Source of the DNA: Romboutsia sedimentorum
GTDB taxonomy: Bacteria; Bacillota; Clostridia; Peptostreptococcales; Peptostreptococcaceae
Assembly (NCBI RefSeq): GCF_030131845.1
Contig: NZ_JASKYM010000001.1
Coordinates: forward strand, 124,001 to 188,000
Reading direction: 5' to 3'
DNA length: 64,000 nucleotides
Made by a program: the position numbers and the translations under genes. Below are positions 54,273 to 62,847 of the stretch, one piece after another. Below the pieces are notes generated by a model. The model was not told the DNA's origin and ran no database searches. It was given only the letters and a program-made list of their open reading frames with translations. Position 1 is the stretch's first letter. Every line of letters begins with the position of its first letter.

Positions 54273-54310
54273 TACATACATGAAAATAATTTTGTTATAA
54301 ATTGTTAACT

Positions 54311-54877
54311 CTAATGTTCTTCAAATATATCTTGAATAAATCTTTCAAAATTTTCTTTTTGTGTACATTTATTTCCAATATAAATCTCTTCAGATGTTAA
54401 TATTTCATTTAGAGTTTTAGGTTTCAAAGACGTCATTGAATAAAATTTATTTCTTTCTATTAAATCTTTTAGTGTTTGTCCTATATAAAAAAGAGATTCA
54501 TAGTATCTTCCATTAGAAAATCCTAAAGTTTTATAGTAGTATGGGCGTCTACTAGCGAAAAATAAAGATTTAGCAAGCCACCCTTTATTAGCAAATCCAT
54601 CTATGGTTGTATTACTTAACACAAAATTTAAATAAGGTGTAAATTCAGTAAATTCACCATCTATAGTTTTGATTCCAACAATAGGATACCATAATCCTTT
54701 AATTTTTCCATTATTAGTACCTGATGAACTATAAAATGCAAGTGTAACTTTTTCTACTGAATAAAAATATTCAATATCTACATCTATTAATCCTATCATT
54801 CTAAAATGTTTAGTGGTATATATATTTACTCTAAAAGTATCTTCATAAATTTTTAATATACCTTTTGAATTTGTCAT
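54311..54877 (-). CDS. 188-aa protein of unknown function in kinase cassette
   Basis: About 188 residues from the ATG at 54877 (AGGTGG just upstream; a GTG frame starts four codons earlier). Beta-rich soluble protein with aromatic clusters (IEYFYSVEKVTLAFYSSS, RRPYYYKTLGFSNGRYYESLFY). There is no signal peptide or membrane segment. I do not recognise it. It is the last of three genes after the kinase and Ser/Tyr-rich protein; a stem-loop (54906-54935) lies between it and the kinase. Confidence 0.6.
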   Translation of the reverse strand: MTNSKGILKIYEDTFRVNIYTTKHFRMIGLIDVDIEYFYSVEKVTLAFYSSSGTNNGKIKGLWYPIVGIKTIDGEFTEFTPYLNFVLSNTTIDGFANKGWLAKSLFFASRRPYYYKTLGFSNGRYYESLFYIGQTLKDLIERNKFYSMTSLKPKTLNEILTSEEIYIGNKCTQKENFERFIQDIFEEH

Positions 54878-54905
54878 ATTTTTAACCACCTATATATTAA
54901 TATAA

Positions 54906-54935
54906 TATAAGCCATGTATAAATACATGGCTTATA
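54906..54935 (-). terminator. Hairpin after the kinase gene
   Basis: 13-bp arms TATAAGCCATGTA and complement with a four-base loop, eight bases past the kinase stop; weak U-tract. It may reduce read-through to the 54311 gene. Confidence 0.6.
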
Positions 54936-54943
54936 ATAAAAAA

Positions 54944-55666
54944 CTAAATTAGATTGCTGATTATTTTAAGATCATTTTCAATCTCTTCTATACTATTATA
55001 TTTGCCATCAATACCCATGAGTTTCTTTAAAAAGGTTCTTTCATATTTATTTAAATCTAACTCTTCAAACCATGGCTTTTCGTCTATATCAAGGTTTGAA
55101 TCAGGATAATATGATGTATAGTACAAATGAATTAAAAAATCACTTAAATACCAATAATCCATTTCTTTTGAATGAGTTTTATTATCTATATATCTAGCTA
55201 AGCCAAAATCTATTAGAACTAATTCTTTATTTTTCTTTACTATTACATTAGGCATTCTTATATCTCTATGAACTATATTATTTTTATGCAATATCCTTAT
55301 AATTGATATAAGTTGGCTAGCAATCATATATATTTCTTCTCTTGTGAATTCATATTCATATCTTACTATTAAGTCTTCAAAGTTATTTCCTTGAATATAC
55401 TCTAATATATATCCTTGAATATTATTATTTTTAAAAGTTGATAGAAGTTTAGGAAACTGAGGGTTATTTAAATTTTTCAGGATATTTTCTTCATAAAATA
55501 CTTTTTCAGGATATTTTTTTAGCATATCTTCTTTTAACTGTTTTATTACAACCTTATTAAAATCTGTATCTTGTGCAAGATATACTATTCCATATCTACC
55601 TTCTCCAATAATTTTTATTATAGTATATTCATTTATTTTTTCTCCTGGTCTATAATGCTTATCCAT
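54944..55666 (-). CDS. Hanks-type serine/threonine protein kinase
   Basis: Protein of 240 residues, kinase domain only. Glycine loop GEGRYGIVYL (residues 21-30), catalytic lysine 42 (VIKQL), HRDIRMPN (133-140; Arg replaces the usual Lys of HRDLKPxN) and DFG at 153-155. There is no membrane helix or PASTA domain, unlike PrkC. It is preceded by a 78-aa Ser/Tyr-rich gene (26-bp gap) and followed by an unknown gene. Confidence 0.9.
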   Translation of the reverse strand: MDKHYRPGEKINEYTIIKIIGEGRYGIVYLAQDTDFNKVVIKQLKEDMLKKYPEKVFYEENILKNLNNPQFPKLLSTFKNNNIQGYILEYIQGNNFEDLIVRYEYEFTREEIYMIASQLISIIRILHKNNIVHRDIRMPNVIVKKNKELVLIDFGLARYIDNKTHSKEMDYWYLSDFLIHLYYTSYYPDSNLDIDEKPWFEELDLNKYERTFLKKLMGIDGKYNSIEEIENDLKIISNLI

Positions 55667-55692
55667 TTGAAAACATCTTCAATCATTTTATA

Positions 55693-55929
55693 TTATAAAT
55701 CTCTACTGTAACTATAGCTGTAGCTATGACTGTAATTATCTCCAAAATCAATATCACTATAGCTGTAGCTATAAGATTTACTATCTTGAGATTGTGATTG
55801 ACTAGCACTGTAAGAGTTGCTGTTTGATTGATTTGACTTACTATTTGATTGGTTTGAGTTACTATTTGATTTTTTTGACTTTTTATAATAGTTATTTCCT
55901 TTACATGATTGTGATCTTAAATATCCCAT
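55693..55929 (-). CDS. 78-aa serine/tyrosine-rich low-complexity protein
   Basis: 78 residues, of which 26 are serine. The middle is Asn/Ser/Lys/Gln-rich (SNSNSNQSNSKSNQSNSNSY) and the end alternates Ser and Tyr (SYSYSYSD, SHSYSYSYSRDL). There is one cysteine and no membrane segment. GAGGTG precedes the ATG. It sits directly upstream of the kinase. Ser-rich spore-coat proteins phosphorylated by a neighbouring kinase (CotB/CotG with CotH in Bacillus) offer a model, but that link is inference. Confidence 0.7.
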   Translation of the reverse strand: MGYLRSQSCKGNNYYKKSKKSNSNSNQSNSKSNQSNSNSYSASQSQSQDSKSYSYSYSDIDFGDNYSHSYSYSYSRDL

Positions 55930-56012
55930 ACTTACACCTCTTCATTAAAATTTTAGAACTACAAATTAATACATAATAATTTATAGTTAATTCATTATAT
56001 GCAAATTTCTTT

Positions 56013-56047
56013 AAATTGTCACAAATTGTCACAAATTGTCACAAATT
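56013..56047. repeat. Tandem 10-bp repeats upstream of the kinase cassette
   Basis: Three and a half copies of AAATTGTCAC in tandem, one per helical turn. They lie 84 bp upstream of the Ser/Tyr-rich gene and 98 bp upstream of the Dps-like gene, so either could be controlled. Confidence 0.6.
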
Positions 56048-56144
56048 TTTATTTTATAAGTTTTTAGAGGAATAAAAAACATATAAAGTGTAACATTTTT
56101 ATTTTTAATAGAATATTATAACTTAGATAAAGGGGGGGACAATC

Positions 56145-56600
56145 ATGAATAAACAATTATACTCTATGATAAATATGTTACTATGGGATTTAACTGTTGC
56201 TCAGAGAAATATTCAAATATTACATTGGAATATCAAAGATAATAGCTTTATATACATGCATGAATATTTAGGCGAAGTATATGACACTTTAAATCAATAT
56301 ATAGATATTACAGCTGAACAATTGAGATTTAACAATGAATTTCCACAAGGAGATCTTTCAGATGCTATAAAAAATTCCAATATACCAGCTATATCATCTT
56401 CGAGAACTTATTCTCATAAAGAGGTAGTATGCCTTTCCATTTCTAATATAATGGCTCTTAGAAATACTGCTCATAAAATAGTTTCTGAGGATTATTCTAG
56501 TGAAGAGTCAACTTTTATAAGTGGCTTTGATGAACAAATTTCTTATTACTCAAAAGTGCTCTACTTTTTGAAAAGCTCATTGCTTGAGGATTGTAATTAA
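56145..56600 (+). CDS. Dps-family ferritin-like protein
   Basis: Protein of 151 residues, four-helix bundle. The Dps ferroxidase pattern is visible as ILHWNIKDNSFIYMHEYLGEVYDTLNQYIDITAEQLR (two His, then Asp/Glu). Dps proteins store iron and protect DNA in starvation or oxidative stress. The ribosome binding site is a run of seven G. It is divergent from the kinase cassette. Confidence 0.85.
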   Translation: MNKQLYSMINMLLWDLTVAQRNIQILHWNIKDNSFIYMHEYLGEVYDTLNQYIDITAEQLRFNNEFPQGDLSDAIKNSNIPAISSSRTYSHKEVVCLSISNIMALRNTAHKIVSEDYSSEESTFISGFDEQISYYSKVLYFLKSSLLEDCN

Positions 56601-56613
56601 ATAAATACTAAAT

Positions 56614-56659
56614 AAAAAGTAGCTATTGTAGTAAATTAATATTACAATAGCTACTTTTT
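56614..56659. terminator. Convergent terminator
   Basis: 17-bp arms AAAAAGTAGCTATTGTA and complement between the dps-like and sulP genes. Confidence 0.9.
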
Positions 56660-56741
56660 ATTTATATATTCATCTTTATATTTTTCATAAATTTAATTTT
56701 TATATATTAAATATTATTAATATTCATTACAATTGGTAATA

Positions 56742-58199
56742 TCATATAACCATTTCTAAACCACCTGGTTTATTGTGAATACCCATATTATCTATTAATT
56801 CTAAGCAAGATTCACTTAATCCTATTAAATTAGTTTCTATACCATTTTTATGGTATTTAATAACAACTTTATCTATGGCATCAACAGCTGATTCATCCCA
56901 AACTTTTACATTTGTAAAATCAATATCTATTGATTCTAGTTTTTCATTATAATCAAAGCTATTAATAAATTTAGTAGTAGATGCAAAGAATAATTGACCT
57001 TTAACTTCATACTTAATATATCCGTGTACTTTATGTTTTTTAACATTTATCTCAGATATTTTAGATGAAAATACTATAGCACTTATTATTATCCCAACTA
57101 TAACTCCATAAGCTAAGTTATGAGTTAATAAAACTACTATAACTGTACTTAACATTACTAATGTATCTGATTTTGGAACTTTTGCAATTCTTTTTATAGA
57201 ACCCCAGTTAAATGTTGATATAGATACAACAACCATAACTGCTGCAAGTGATACTACTGGAATTTGAACTATAAATTCATTTAATAATATTACACAAAAT
57301 AACATTGCCGTACCTGCTGTAAGAGTAGATAATCTACCTCTTCCTCCATAATTATTATTAATTATGGTTTGTCCTATCATTCCACATCCTGCTATCCCAC
57401 CAAAGAATCCAGCGACTACATTTCCAAGTCCTTGTCCTACGCACTCTCTATTTTTATCACTAGGAGTATCTGTTAAATCATCAACTAATTGAGCCGTTAA
57501 CAATGATTCAACTATTCCTACTAATGAGACAGATATTGAATAAGGTAATATTATCATTAAGGTTTCCATGTTAAATAAAACATTTGGTATTAAGAATTTT
57601 GGTAATTCGCTAGTTATTTCCCCCATATCTCCTAAAGTTTTAATATCTATATTAAATACACTAACTATTATTGTAATAGTTATTATCGCTACTATTGGAG
57701 ATGGTACAGCTTTCGTTAACTTAGGTAATAAGTAAATAATCGCCACTCCTATCGCTCCTAATAATAATAATATAGATGGTCCTTTAAAATGGTTTAATTG
57801 AGATTGAAGCATTAATATACCAAGTGCATTTACAAATCCAATCATAACTGGCTTTGGTATAAACTTCATTAAATTACCTATTTTTAAATATCCAAGTATA
57901 ACTTGTATAATTCCTGTTAGTATTGTTGCTGCAAATAGATACTCAACTCCATGATCTCTAACTAAACTAGCAAGTACTAATGCTGTTGCTCCTGCTGCTG
58001 CTGAAATAAGTCCGGGTCTTCCTCCAAATATTGAAGTTATAAGTGATATCATAAATGATGCATACACTCCAACCATAGGGTCAACTCCAGCTACTATAGA
58101 AAATCCTATTGCCTCTGGTATAAGTGCCATACAAACAACTACACCTGCTAATAAATCTCCTTTAATATTGCCTAACCATTCTTTCTTATTTTGCCTCAT
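56742..58199 (-). CDS. SulP-family anion transporter with STAS domain
   Basis: Protein of 485 residues: about 11 membrane helices then a C-terminal STAS domain (residues about 390-485; [35 protein letters not shown]). It has the family stretches [21 protein letters not shown] and [15 protein letters not shown]. It carries sulfate, bicarbonate or similar anions. A promoter lies at 58260-58286. Confidence 0.92.
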   Translation of the reverse strand: MRQNKKEWLGNIKGDLLAGVVVCMALIPEAIGFSIVAGVDPMVGVYASFMISLITSIFGGRPGLISAAAGATALVLASLVRDHGVEYLFAATILTGIIQVILGYLKIGNLMKFIPKPVMIGFVNALGILMLQSQLNHFKGPSILLLLGAIGVAIIYLLPKLTKAVPSPIVAIITITIIVSVFNIDIKTLGDMGEITSELPKFLIPNVLFNMETLMIILPYSISVSLVGIVESLLTAQLVDDLTDTPSDKNRECVGQGLGNVVAGFFGGIAGCGMIGQTIINNNYGGRGRLSTLTAGTAMLFCVILLNEFIVQIPVVSLAAVMVVVSISTFNWGSIKRIAKVPKSDTLVMLSTVIVVLLTHNLAYGVIVGIIISAIVFSSKISEINVKKHKVHGYIKYEVKGQLFFASTTKFINSFDYNEKLESIDIDFTNVKVWDESAVDAIDKVVIKYHKNGIETNLIGLSESCLELIDNMGIHNKPGGLEMVI

Positions 58200-58259
58200 A
58201 AATGTCCTTCTTTCTTTATTAAATTTTCCGTTATATATTATTTAGACTTAAATGTATAT

Positions 58260-58286
58260 ATTATAGAATACTTCTAAATTTGTCAA
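58260..58286 (-). promoter_or_regulatory. sulP promoter
   Basis: TTGACA (58281-58286) with TATAAT 15 bp away, or TAATAT at 17 bp, about 60 bp upstream of the sulP start on the minus strand. Confidence 0.55.
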
Positions 58287-58351
58287 TTTTATAAATCAAG
58301 ATATTATTTAGCACAAAACTATCATATGGTTTGAATTAAATTCCAAAAACA

Positions 58352-58400
58352 AAAGAAGCTATAAAATGTAGTCTAATTTTCTACTTTTTATAGCTTCTTT
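58352..58400 (-). terminator. Terminator downstream of the MutS2-like gene
   Basis: 20-base arms AAAGAAGCTATAAAATGTAG and near-complement, just after the stop at 58408. Confidence 0.85.
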
Positions 58401-58407
58401 ATTTATC

Positions 58408-60306
58408 TTATCTATTATTTTTTATTTCTTTTTGAATTTTCTTTAAAGCTTTTTTAGAACCTCTTTGTATATCTTTTTCAAGTTTTCTATCTTCATAAGA
58501 AGTAAATAAACTATTAATATCGTATCCACTTGGATATAATTCTCCTGCTTTTAAAGAAAGTTCTATTTTCTTTACATTGAATACTAAAAATTCATCTTTA
58601 TATAAAACTTCAACATTATTGAATTTATCAACCGGTCTATAAATTATTCCAAATTCATCTTTGTCTAGTAATTTAACTCTATCACCTATTTCATACAAAG
58701 GTATTTCTTTATTTTCTAGTTCTACCTCTTCTATTTGTGTTACTTTATTTTCCTTAATGACATCTAAATTATAGTCTTTATCATTTATATAATTTTTAGC
58801 TCTTTTTAAAACTTTATCTTTTATTCCCATCTTCTTTGAAATAAACAAAGCGTTACTATCTTGAGAACTACCTATAGTAAGCTTATATAAAGGTTCTAAT
58901 GTATTTTTATCAAACATCATACCTGCATTTTCAAAGTGTGGATGAAGATGTGCAAATCTCTTTATCTCTCCATAGTGAGTGGATGCTACACATATACACC
59001 CCATTTGATAAAATTCTTCTAAAATAGAAATCGCAAGACCAGCGCCTTCATTAGGTTCTGTTCCACTTCCTATTTCATCAAATAATACTAATGTAGACTT
59101 ATTACTTGAACTCATTATTTCTGCTATATTTTTTATATGAGATGAAAAAGTACTAAGTGCATTTTCTATACTTTGATTATCTCCAATATCAACAAATATT
59201 TTTTCAAAGATACTCATTTGCGTATCTTCGTGTGCACATATATCAAACCCACATTGTACCATTAGGCTAAGTATTCCTACAGTTTTTAAAGATATAGTTT
59301 TTCCACCTGCATTTGGGCCTGTTATTACTAAGCTTTTATATTGATTTCCTATTTCAAAGTTAAGTGGTACAACATTTCCTTTTAATAATGGATGTTTTCC
59401 ATTTATTATTTTTATATATCCCCTATTATTTACTTTAGGTGTTATACAGTTATTATTTTGACTATACTTAGCTTTTGCAAATACCATATCATACTCTGAT
59501 ATTATTTCCATATTCAACTTAATTTCTATTATTCTTTCAAATACTAATTCTGTTAGATATGATAATATTTTATATTCTTCTATACTCTCTTCACTTCTCA
59601 AACTTATAAGTTCTACACTAAACTTAGATACACTACTTGGCTCTATAAAAACAGTACTTCCTTTTGATGAACTATCAAGTACTACTCCATCTACTTCATT
59701 TTTATAAGATGCTTTTATAGGTACAACGTATCTATCATCTCTTTTACTTATTATGAATTCTTGAATATATTTTTTATTATTACTTGATGTTAAAAACTTA
59801 CTAAGTCTTTCTTTTACTTTACCTTCACATACTTCTATATTTCTTCTTACTTTTTTAAGTTCTTTAGATGCATTTGAATCTACTTTATTTCCTTTTATGC
59901 TGTATTTTATTTCACTTTCTATGTTTTCACACTCTGTTATATTCAAAGCATAAGAACTTAAAGTTGGTGAATAAAATTCTTTATCTATCATAAATGCTTT
60001 TATTTTTTTACACCCTCTTAAAAAGTCTTCTACTTTTATAAGTTCATTTGGGTCAAGTACCATTCCTTTTTCAACTTTATCTATAATAGAAGTTATATTA
60101 AATAGCCCTTCTAGTGGTATATGATTACTGTTTAATAATATATTTCTAGCTTCATTATTTTCTTTTAATTTTCTTCTTACTACGTTTATATTTGTACTAG
60201 GATTTAGTTTATCTATAAGGTCTTTTCCAAGAGAACTTACACAGTGTATTTTCACCAATTCCTTAAGTTCATTTAACTGTAATTTCTCAAATGTTGTGTT
60301 ATTCAT
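58408..60306 (-). CDS. MutS2-like ATPase lacking the Smr domain
   Basis: Protein of 632 residues. It follows MutS2 through the core and ATPase: GPNAGGKTISLKT (Walker A), FVDIGDNQSIENALSTFSSH, LFDEIGSGTEPNEGAGLA (Walker B), ASTHYGEIKRFA. MutS2 is normally about 780 aa with a C-terminal Smr nuclease; here the protein ends after a KOW-like region with no Smr motif. It overlaps the upstream HTH gene by eight bases. Role possibly in recombination or ribosome rescue without the nuclease. Confidence 0.88.
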   Translation of the reverse strand: MNNTTFEKLQLNELKELVKIHCVSSLGKDLIDKLNPSTNINVVRRKLKENNEARNILLNSNHIPLEGLFNITSIIDKVEKGMVLDPNELIKVEDFLRGCKKIKAFMIDKEFYSPTLSSYALNITECENIESEIKYSIKGNKVDSNASKELKKVRRNIEVCEGKVKERLSKFLTSSNNKKYIQEFIISKRDDRYVVPIKASYKNEVDGVVLDSSSKGSTVFIEPSSVSKFSVELISLRSEESIEEYKILSYLTELVFERIIEIKLNMEIISEYDMVFAKAKYSQNNNCITPKVNNRGYIKIINGKHPLLKGNVVPLNFEIGNQYKSLVITGPNAGGKTISLKTVGILSLMVQCGFDICAHEDTQMSIFEKIFVDIGDNQSIENALSTFSSHIKNIAEIMSSSNKSTLVLFDEIGSGTEPNEGAGLAISILEEFYQMGCICVASTHYGEIKRFAHLHPHFENAGMMFDKNTLEPLYKLTIGSSQDSNALFISKKMGIKDKVLKRAKNYINDKDYNLDVIKENKVTQIEEVELENKEIPLYEIGDRVKLLDKDEFGIIYRPVDKFNNVEVLYKDEFLVFNVKKIELSLKAGELYPSGYDINSLFTSYEDRKLEKDIQRGSKKALKKIQKEIKNNR

Positions 60307-60616
60307 GTTTATAACCTCCTAAACCTAGCTCACTACTTATGTTGTTTTCTTTTTTTATTTTAGATATTATTTTTCTTATACTAGATTCACATAAATTATA
60401 TATATTTACTATTTCTTCTAGTGAATAACCATTTTGATATAAGTTAAATATGTCTTTATTCCTATTGTAAATAGCTTCTTTAGTTCCATTTTTTTGTCCC
60501 CAAGCTACTTTTCTATTTTCCATAATTGGTATATATATAACATCCCCTTGGATGTATGTTTGTATTTTTTCTAGTAATTCTTTTGGTAGTATATTTTTTG
60601 CATTTTTATATTTCAA
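60299..60616 (-). CDS. CD3324-family HTH protein
   Basis: Protein of 105 residues resembling the CD3324/Mor-like family: KNILPKELLEKIQTYIQGD at the start, VIYIP, and a C-terminal helix-turn-helix (YSLEEIVNIYNLCESSIRKIIS). Likely a small DNA-binding protein. Its stop overlaps the start of the MutS2-like gene, so the two are coupled. Confidence 0.8.
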   Translation of the reverse strand: MKYKNAKNILPKELLEKIQTYIQGDVIYIPIMENRKVAWGQKNGTKEAIYNRNKDIFNLYQNGYSLEEIVNIYNLCESSIRKIISKIKKENNISSELGLGGYKHE

Positions 60617-60659
60617 TTTTTAATTCTCCTTTATTTATAAGTTGTGATATCATCAACTC

Positions 60660-60703
60660 AATAAATAAGGAATTTTTGATTTAAGCTAAACTCCTTATTT
60701 ATT
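60660..60703 (-). other. Inverted repeat in the leader of the HTH/MutS2-like operon
   Basis: 12-base arms AATAAATAAGGA and its complement with a 20-base loop. It overlaps the end of the 16-aa ORF at 60695 and lies 44 bp upstream of the HTH gene. It has no U-tract. Confidence 0.45.
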
Positions 60704-60745
60704 AAGAAGTACAACTCCCAGCTCTTTATAATTAGTTTTTTTCAT
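60695..60745 (-). CDS. 16-aa possible leader peptide
   Basis: ATG at 60745 with AAAGGAAG about nine bases upstream encodes MKKTNYKELGVVLLNK and stops inside the hairpin at 60660-60703. The only coding evidence is the ribosome binding site and position, so this is tentative. The rest of the 60617-60953 spacer is AT-rich with nothing recognised. Confidence 0.35.
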   Translation of the reverse strand: MKKTNYKELGVVLLNK

Positions 60746-60953
60746 AAAACTACACTTCCTTTCAATATTTTCTTCAATTTATATTATTTCATATATTGTA
60801 ATTTACTTCAATGCAAAACATTATTATAATTAATTTTTCCTATTTACAATTTTTATTTATACTAATTTTTAGTGTTAACAAAATGTGAATATATCCATAA
60901 TTTATTGTGCTATACTTAAAATCATAGTATTTATCTAAAAAGGAGGATTCACT

Positions 60954-61349
60954 TTGGAAAATAATCTTGAATTAGAAGAAAGCGAACACTTAGTTGCTAG
61001 TTTCATAGGTCATACTGAAGTTAAAAAATCAACAATAGCAAAGAGTGCATTGCTTAACTTAATATGTCCTATAGCTAGAATTTGTAATAACTATAAATTA
61101 ACAATTACAAACAAAAATCTATATATAGAACAGTTATCTTATGTTATTTTGGGTGGGTTGTATGACACTGTACATACTGATAAATTTGATTTAGATGATA
61201 TTAAAATATTTGACGTTACTATGACAGAAGACAATCAAGAATTGATAAAGATAGTTAGTGTAAAAGGAAAAGAGTTAGAATTAATAAATTCAAATTCTAA
61301 AAATACTAATATTGCTAGTGAAATATCCAAAATACTTAACAAACACTAA
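60954..61349 (+). CDS. 131-aa protein of unknown function
   Basis: Starts at TTG with a strong AAAGGAGG six to eight bases upstream. 131 residues; there is a hydrophobic stretch (SALLNLICPIARICNNY) near residue 30 and a PH-like beta pattern after (LTITNKNLYIEQLSYVILGG). I do not recognise a family. It ends at a perfect terminator. Confidence 0.65.
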   Translation: MENNLELEESEHLVASFIGHTEVKKSTIAKSALLNLICPIARICNNYKLTITNKNLYIEQLSYVILGGLYDTVHTDKFDLDDIKIFDVTMTEDNQELIKIVSVKGKELELINSNSKNTNIASEISKILNKH

Positions 61350-61363
61350 TAAATTTTTACATT

Positions 61364-61395
61364 AAAAATGACTATCTTAAACGATAGTCATTTTT
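61364..61395. terminator. Convergent terminator
   Basis: 13-bp arms AAAAATGACTATC and complement with a six-base loop. Confidence 0.9.
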
Positions 61396-61399
61396 GATT

Positions 61400-62653
61400 T
61401 TACTTAGAGCTTTCTGTAATTTGATCTTCAAGTAATCCAAGCTTTTTAGCTACTAGCTTAGTAGTGCTTCCTTGTATTATTAAAGTCATTAAAATTGTCA
61501 TAAATACTACTGATGAAATAATTTCATAACCTGGTATTTTCATAGCTACTATTATCCCACATAATGCTGCTGGTATTACCCCTGTTTCTCTAACCCACAT
61601 CATAAATAGCATTTCTTTTTTACTCCATTTTGCATTTCTATCAAATATAGTACAAACTATTACACAGATAGGTCTTGCTATAAACATTAAGCTTAATGCT
61701 ACTAAAAGTGAAGGTACAAAATACTTTCCTAGCACTGCTAAATCAACTTGACTTCCTAGTATTACAAATATAGACATACGGCAAATATTCCCTAATGTTT
61801 CTGCCACATAAAAATCTGCATCGTAAGATGTTTGAGATAGCCAAATTTTAAAGTTCTTTTTATTACCTGTTATTATACCTACTATAAAGCAAGCCATATA
61901 TCCACTTCCACCAAACTTCGTAGATACTTCATAAGCTATTACTACCGAAAGTATTGATATAATTGGTGCAAAATCTTTAAATATACCATAAGGCTGATCA
62001 TTCACCAATTTTAAAAGTGCAATTCCTGTTACAATGCCTACTACTACCCCTACTACTACCATTATTCCTAGTTCGTATATATTTGCACTTAGAGAAAATT
62101 TCCCAGACAATATTATAGCTAAAACTGCTGATGTAAGTATTGCACCTGTAGCATCATTAAAAGCTGATTCACTTATAACGGTTTGCTTTACTCTATCTTT
62201 TATTTTAACTTGATTAAATATAGGAACTAAAGTCGCTGGGTCTGTAGATGCTATTATAGAACCAATTAATAAAGCTGTCATAGCTGATACTCCAAATGTT
62301 AAACCAACTATTTTAGCAACTATAAATGCTGATATTGCTACCCCCAATGTTGATAATAAAAATACACTTATCCTAACATCTTTTAAAACTTTTAAACTTA
62401 TTTCTTTTCCACCTAAATACAATATAAATGCTGAACCAAATGTTAATATCAGTTGATTTTCAACTTGGTACTGACCTATATCTATAAATCTGAAAAACGA
62501 TGGACCTATTAAAATACCAGCAATTAAAAATAATACTACATCTGGCACTTTTAATATTTCACTTATCTTGCTACAAATAATACCTGTCATGGCTACTACT
62601 GCAAAAATTATTAGTAGCGTATTACTTGCTATTGTTTGGATTGATGACTCCAT
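61400..62653 (-). CDS. CPA1-family cation/proton antiporter
   Basis: Protein of 417 residues with 12-13 helices. Conserved CPA1 motifs: IASTDPATLVPIF (residues about 133-146) and SAFNDATGAI with the Asn-Asp ion site. It exchanges Na+ or K+ for H+. It has no cytoplasmic TrkA domain. It is divergent from the Crp/Fnr gene, which could regulate it. Confidence 0.9.
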   Translation of the reverse strand: MESSIQTIASNTLLIIFAVVAMTGIICSKISEILKVPDVVLFLIAGILIGPSFFRFIDIGQYQVENQLILTFGSAFILYLGGKEISLKVLKDVRISVFLLSTLGVAISAFIVAKIVGLTFGVSAMTALLIGSIIASTDPATLVPIFNQVKIKDRVKQTVISESAFNDATGAILTSAVLAIILSGKFSLSANIYELGIMVVVGVVVGIVTGIALLKLVNDQPYGIFKDFAPIISILSVVIAYEVSTKFGGSGYMACFIVGIITGNKKNFKIWLSQTSYDADFYVAETLGNICRMSIFVILGSQVDLAVLGKYFVPSLLVALSLMFIARPICVIVCTIFDRNAKWSKKEMLFMMWVRETGVIPAALCGIIVAMKIPGYEIISSVVFMTILMTLIIQGSTTKLVAKKLGLLEDQITESSK

Positions 62654-62727
62654 ACAAACATCCCCTTATTAATATTTTCTTGTCTTAATAATTATAGCAT
62701 TAAACTCCAATAATATTATTCCTTGTG

Positions 62728-62745
62728 TGTTAAATATATTTAACA
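62728..62745. promoter_or_regulatory. 18-bp palindrome between the antiporter and Crp/Fnr genes
   Basis: TGTTAAATATATTTAACA is perfect. It resembles a Crp/Fnr-type site more than Rex, since the spacing between TGTTAA and TTAACA is six, not four. It may serve the adjacent regulator. Confidence 0.4.
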
Positions 62746-62847
62746 TACTTTATCTTAATAACAATTTAGTTTAAAAATCTAATTTTACTTAATCAAAATC
62801 GTTAAATATGTTACAATTGTATATAACAAATTGTTAGGAGTGATTAT

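Noticed and set aside
56013-56047. CRISPR or origin iterons
   Set aside because: The unit is 10 bp without spacers and no replication gene is nearby.
62728-62745. Rex operator
   Set aside because: Rex sites have TTGTTAA-N4-TTAACAA; here the spacing is six and the outer bases do not match.
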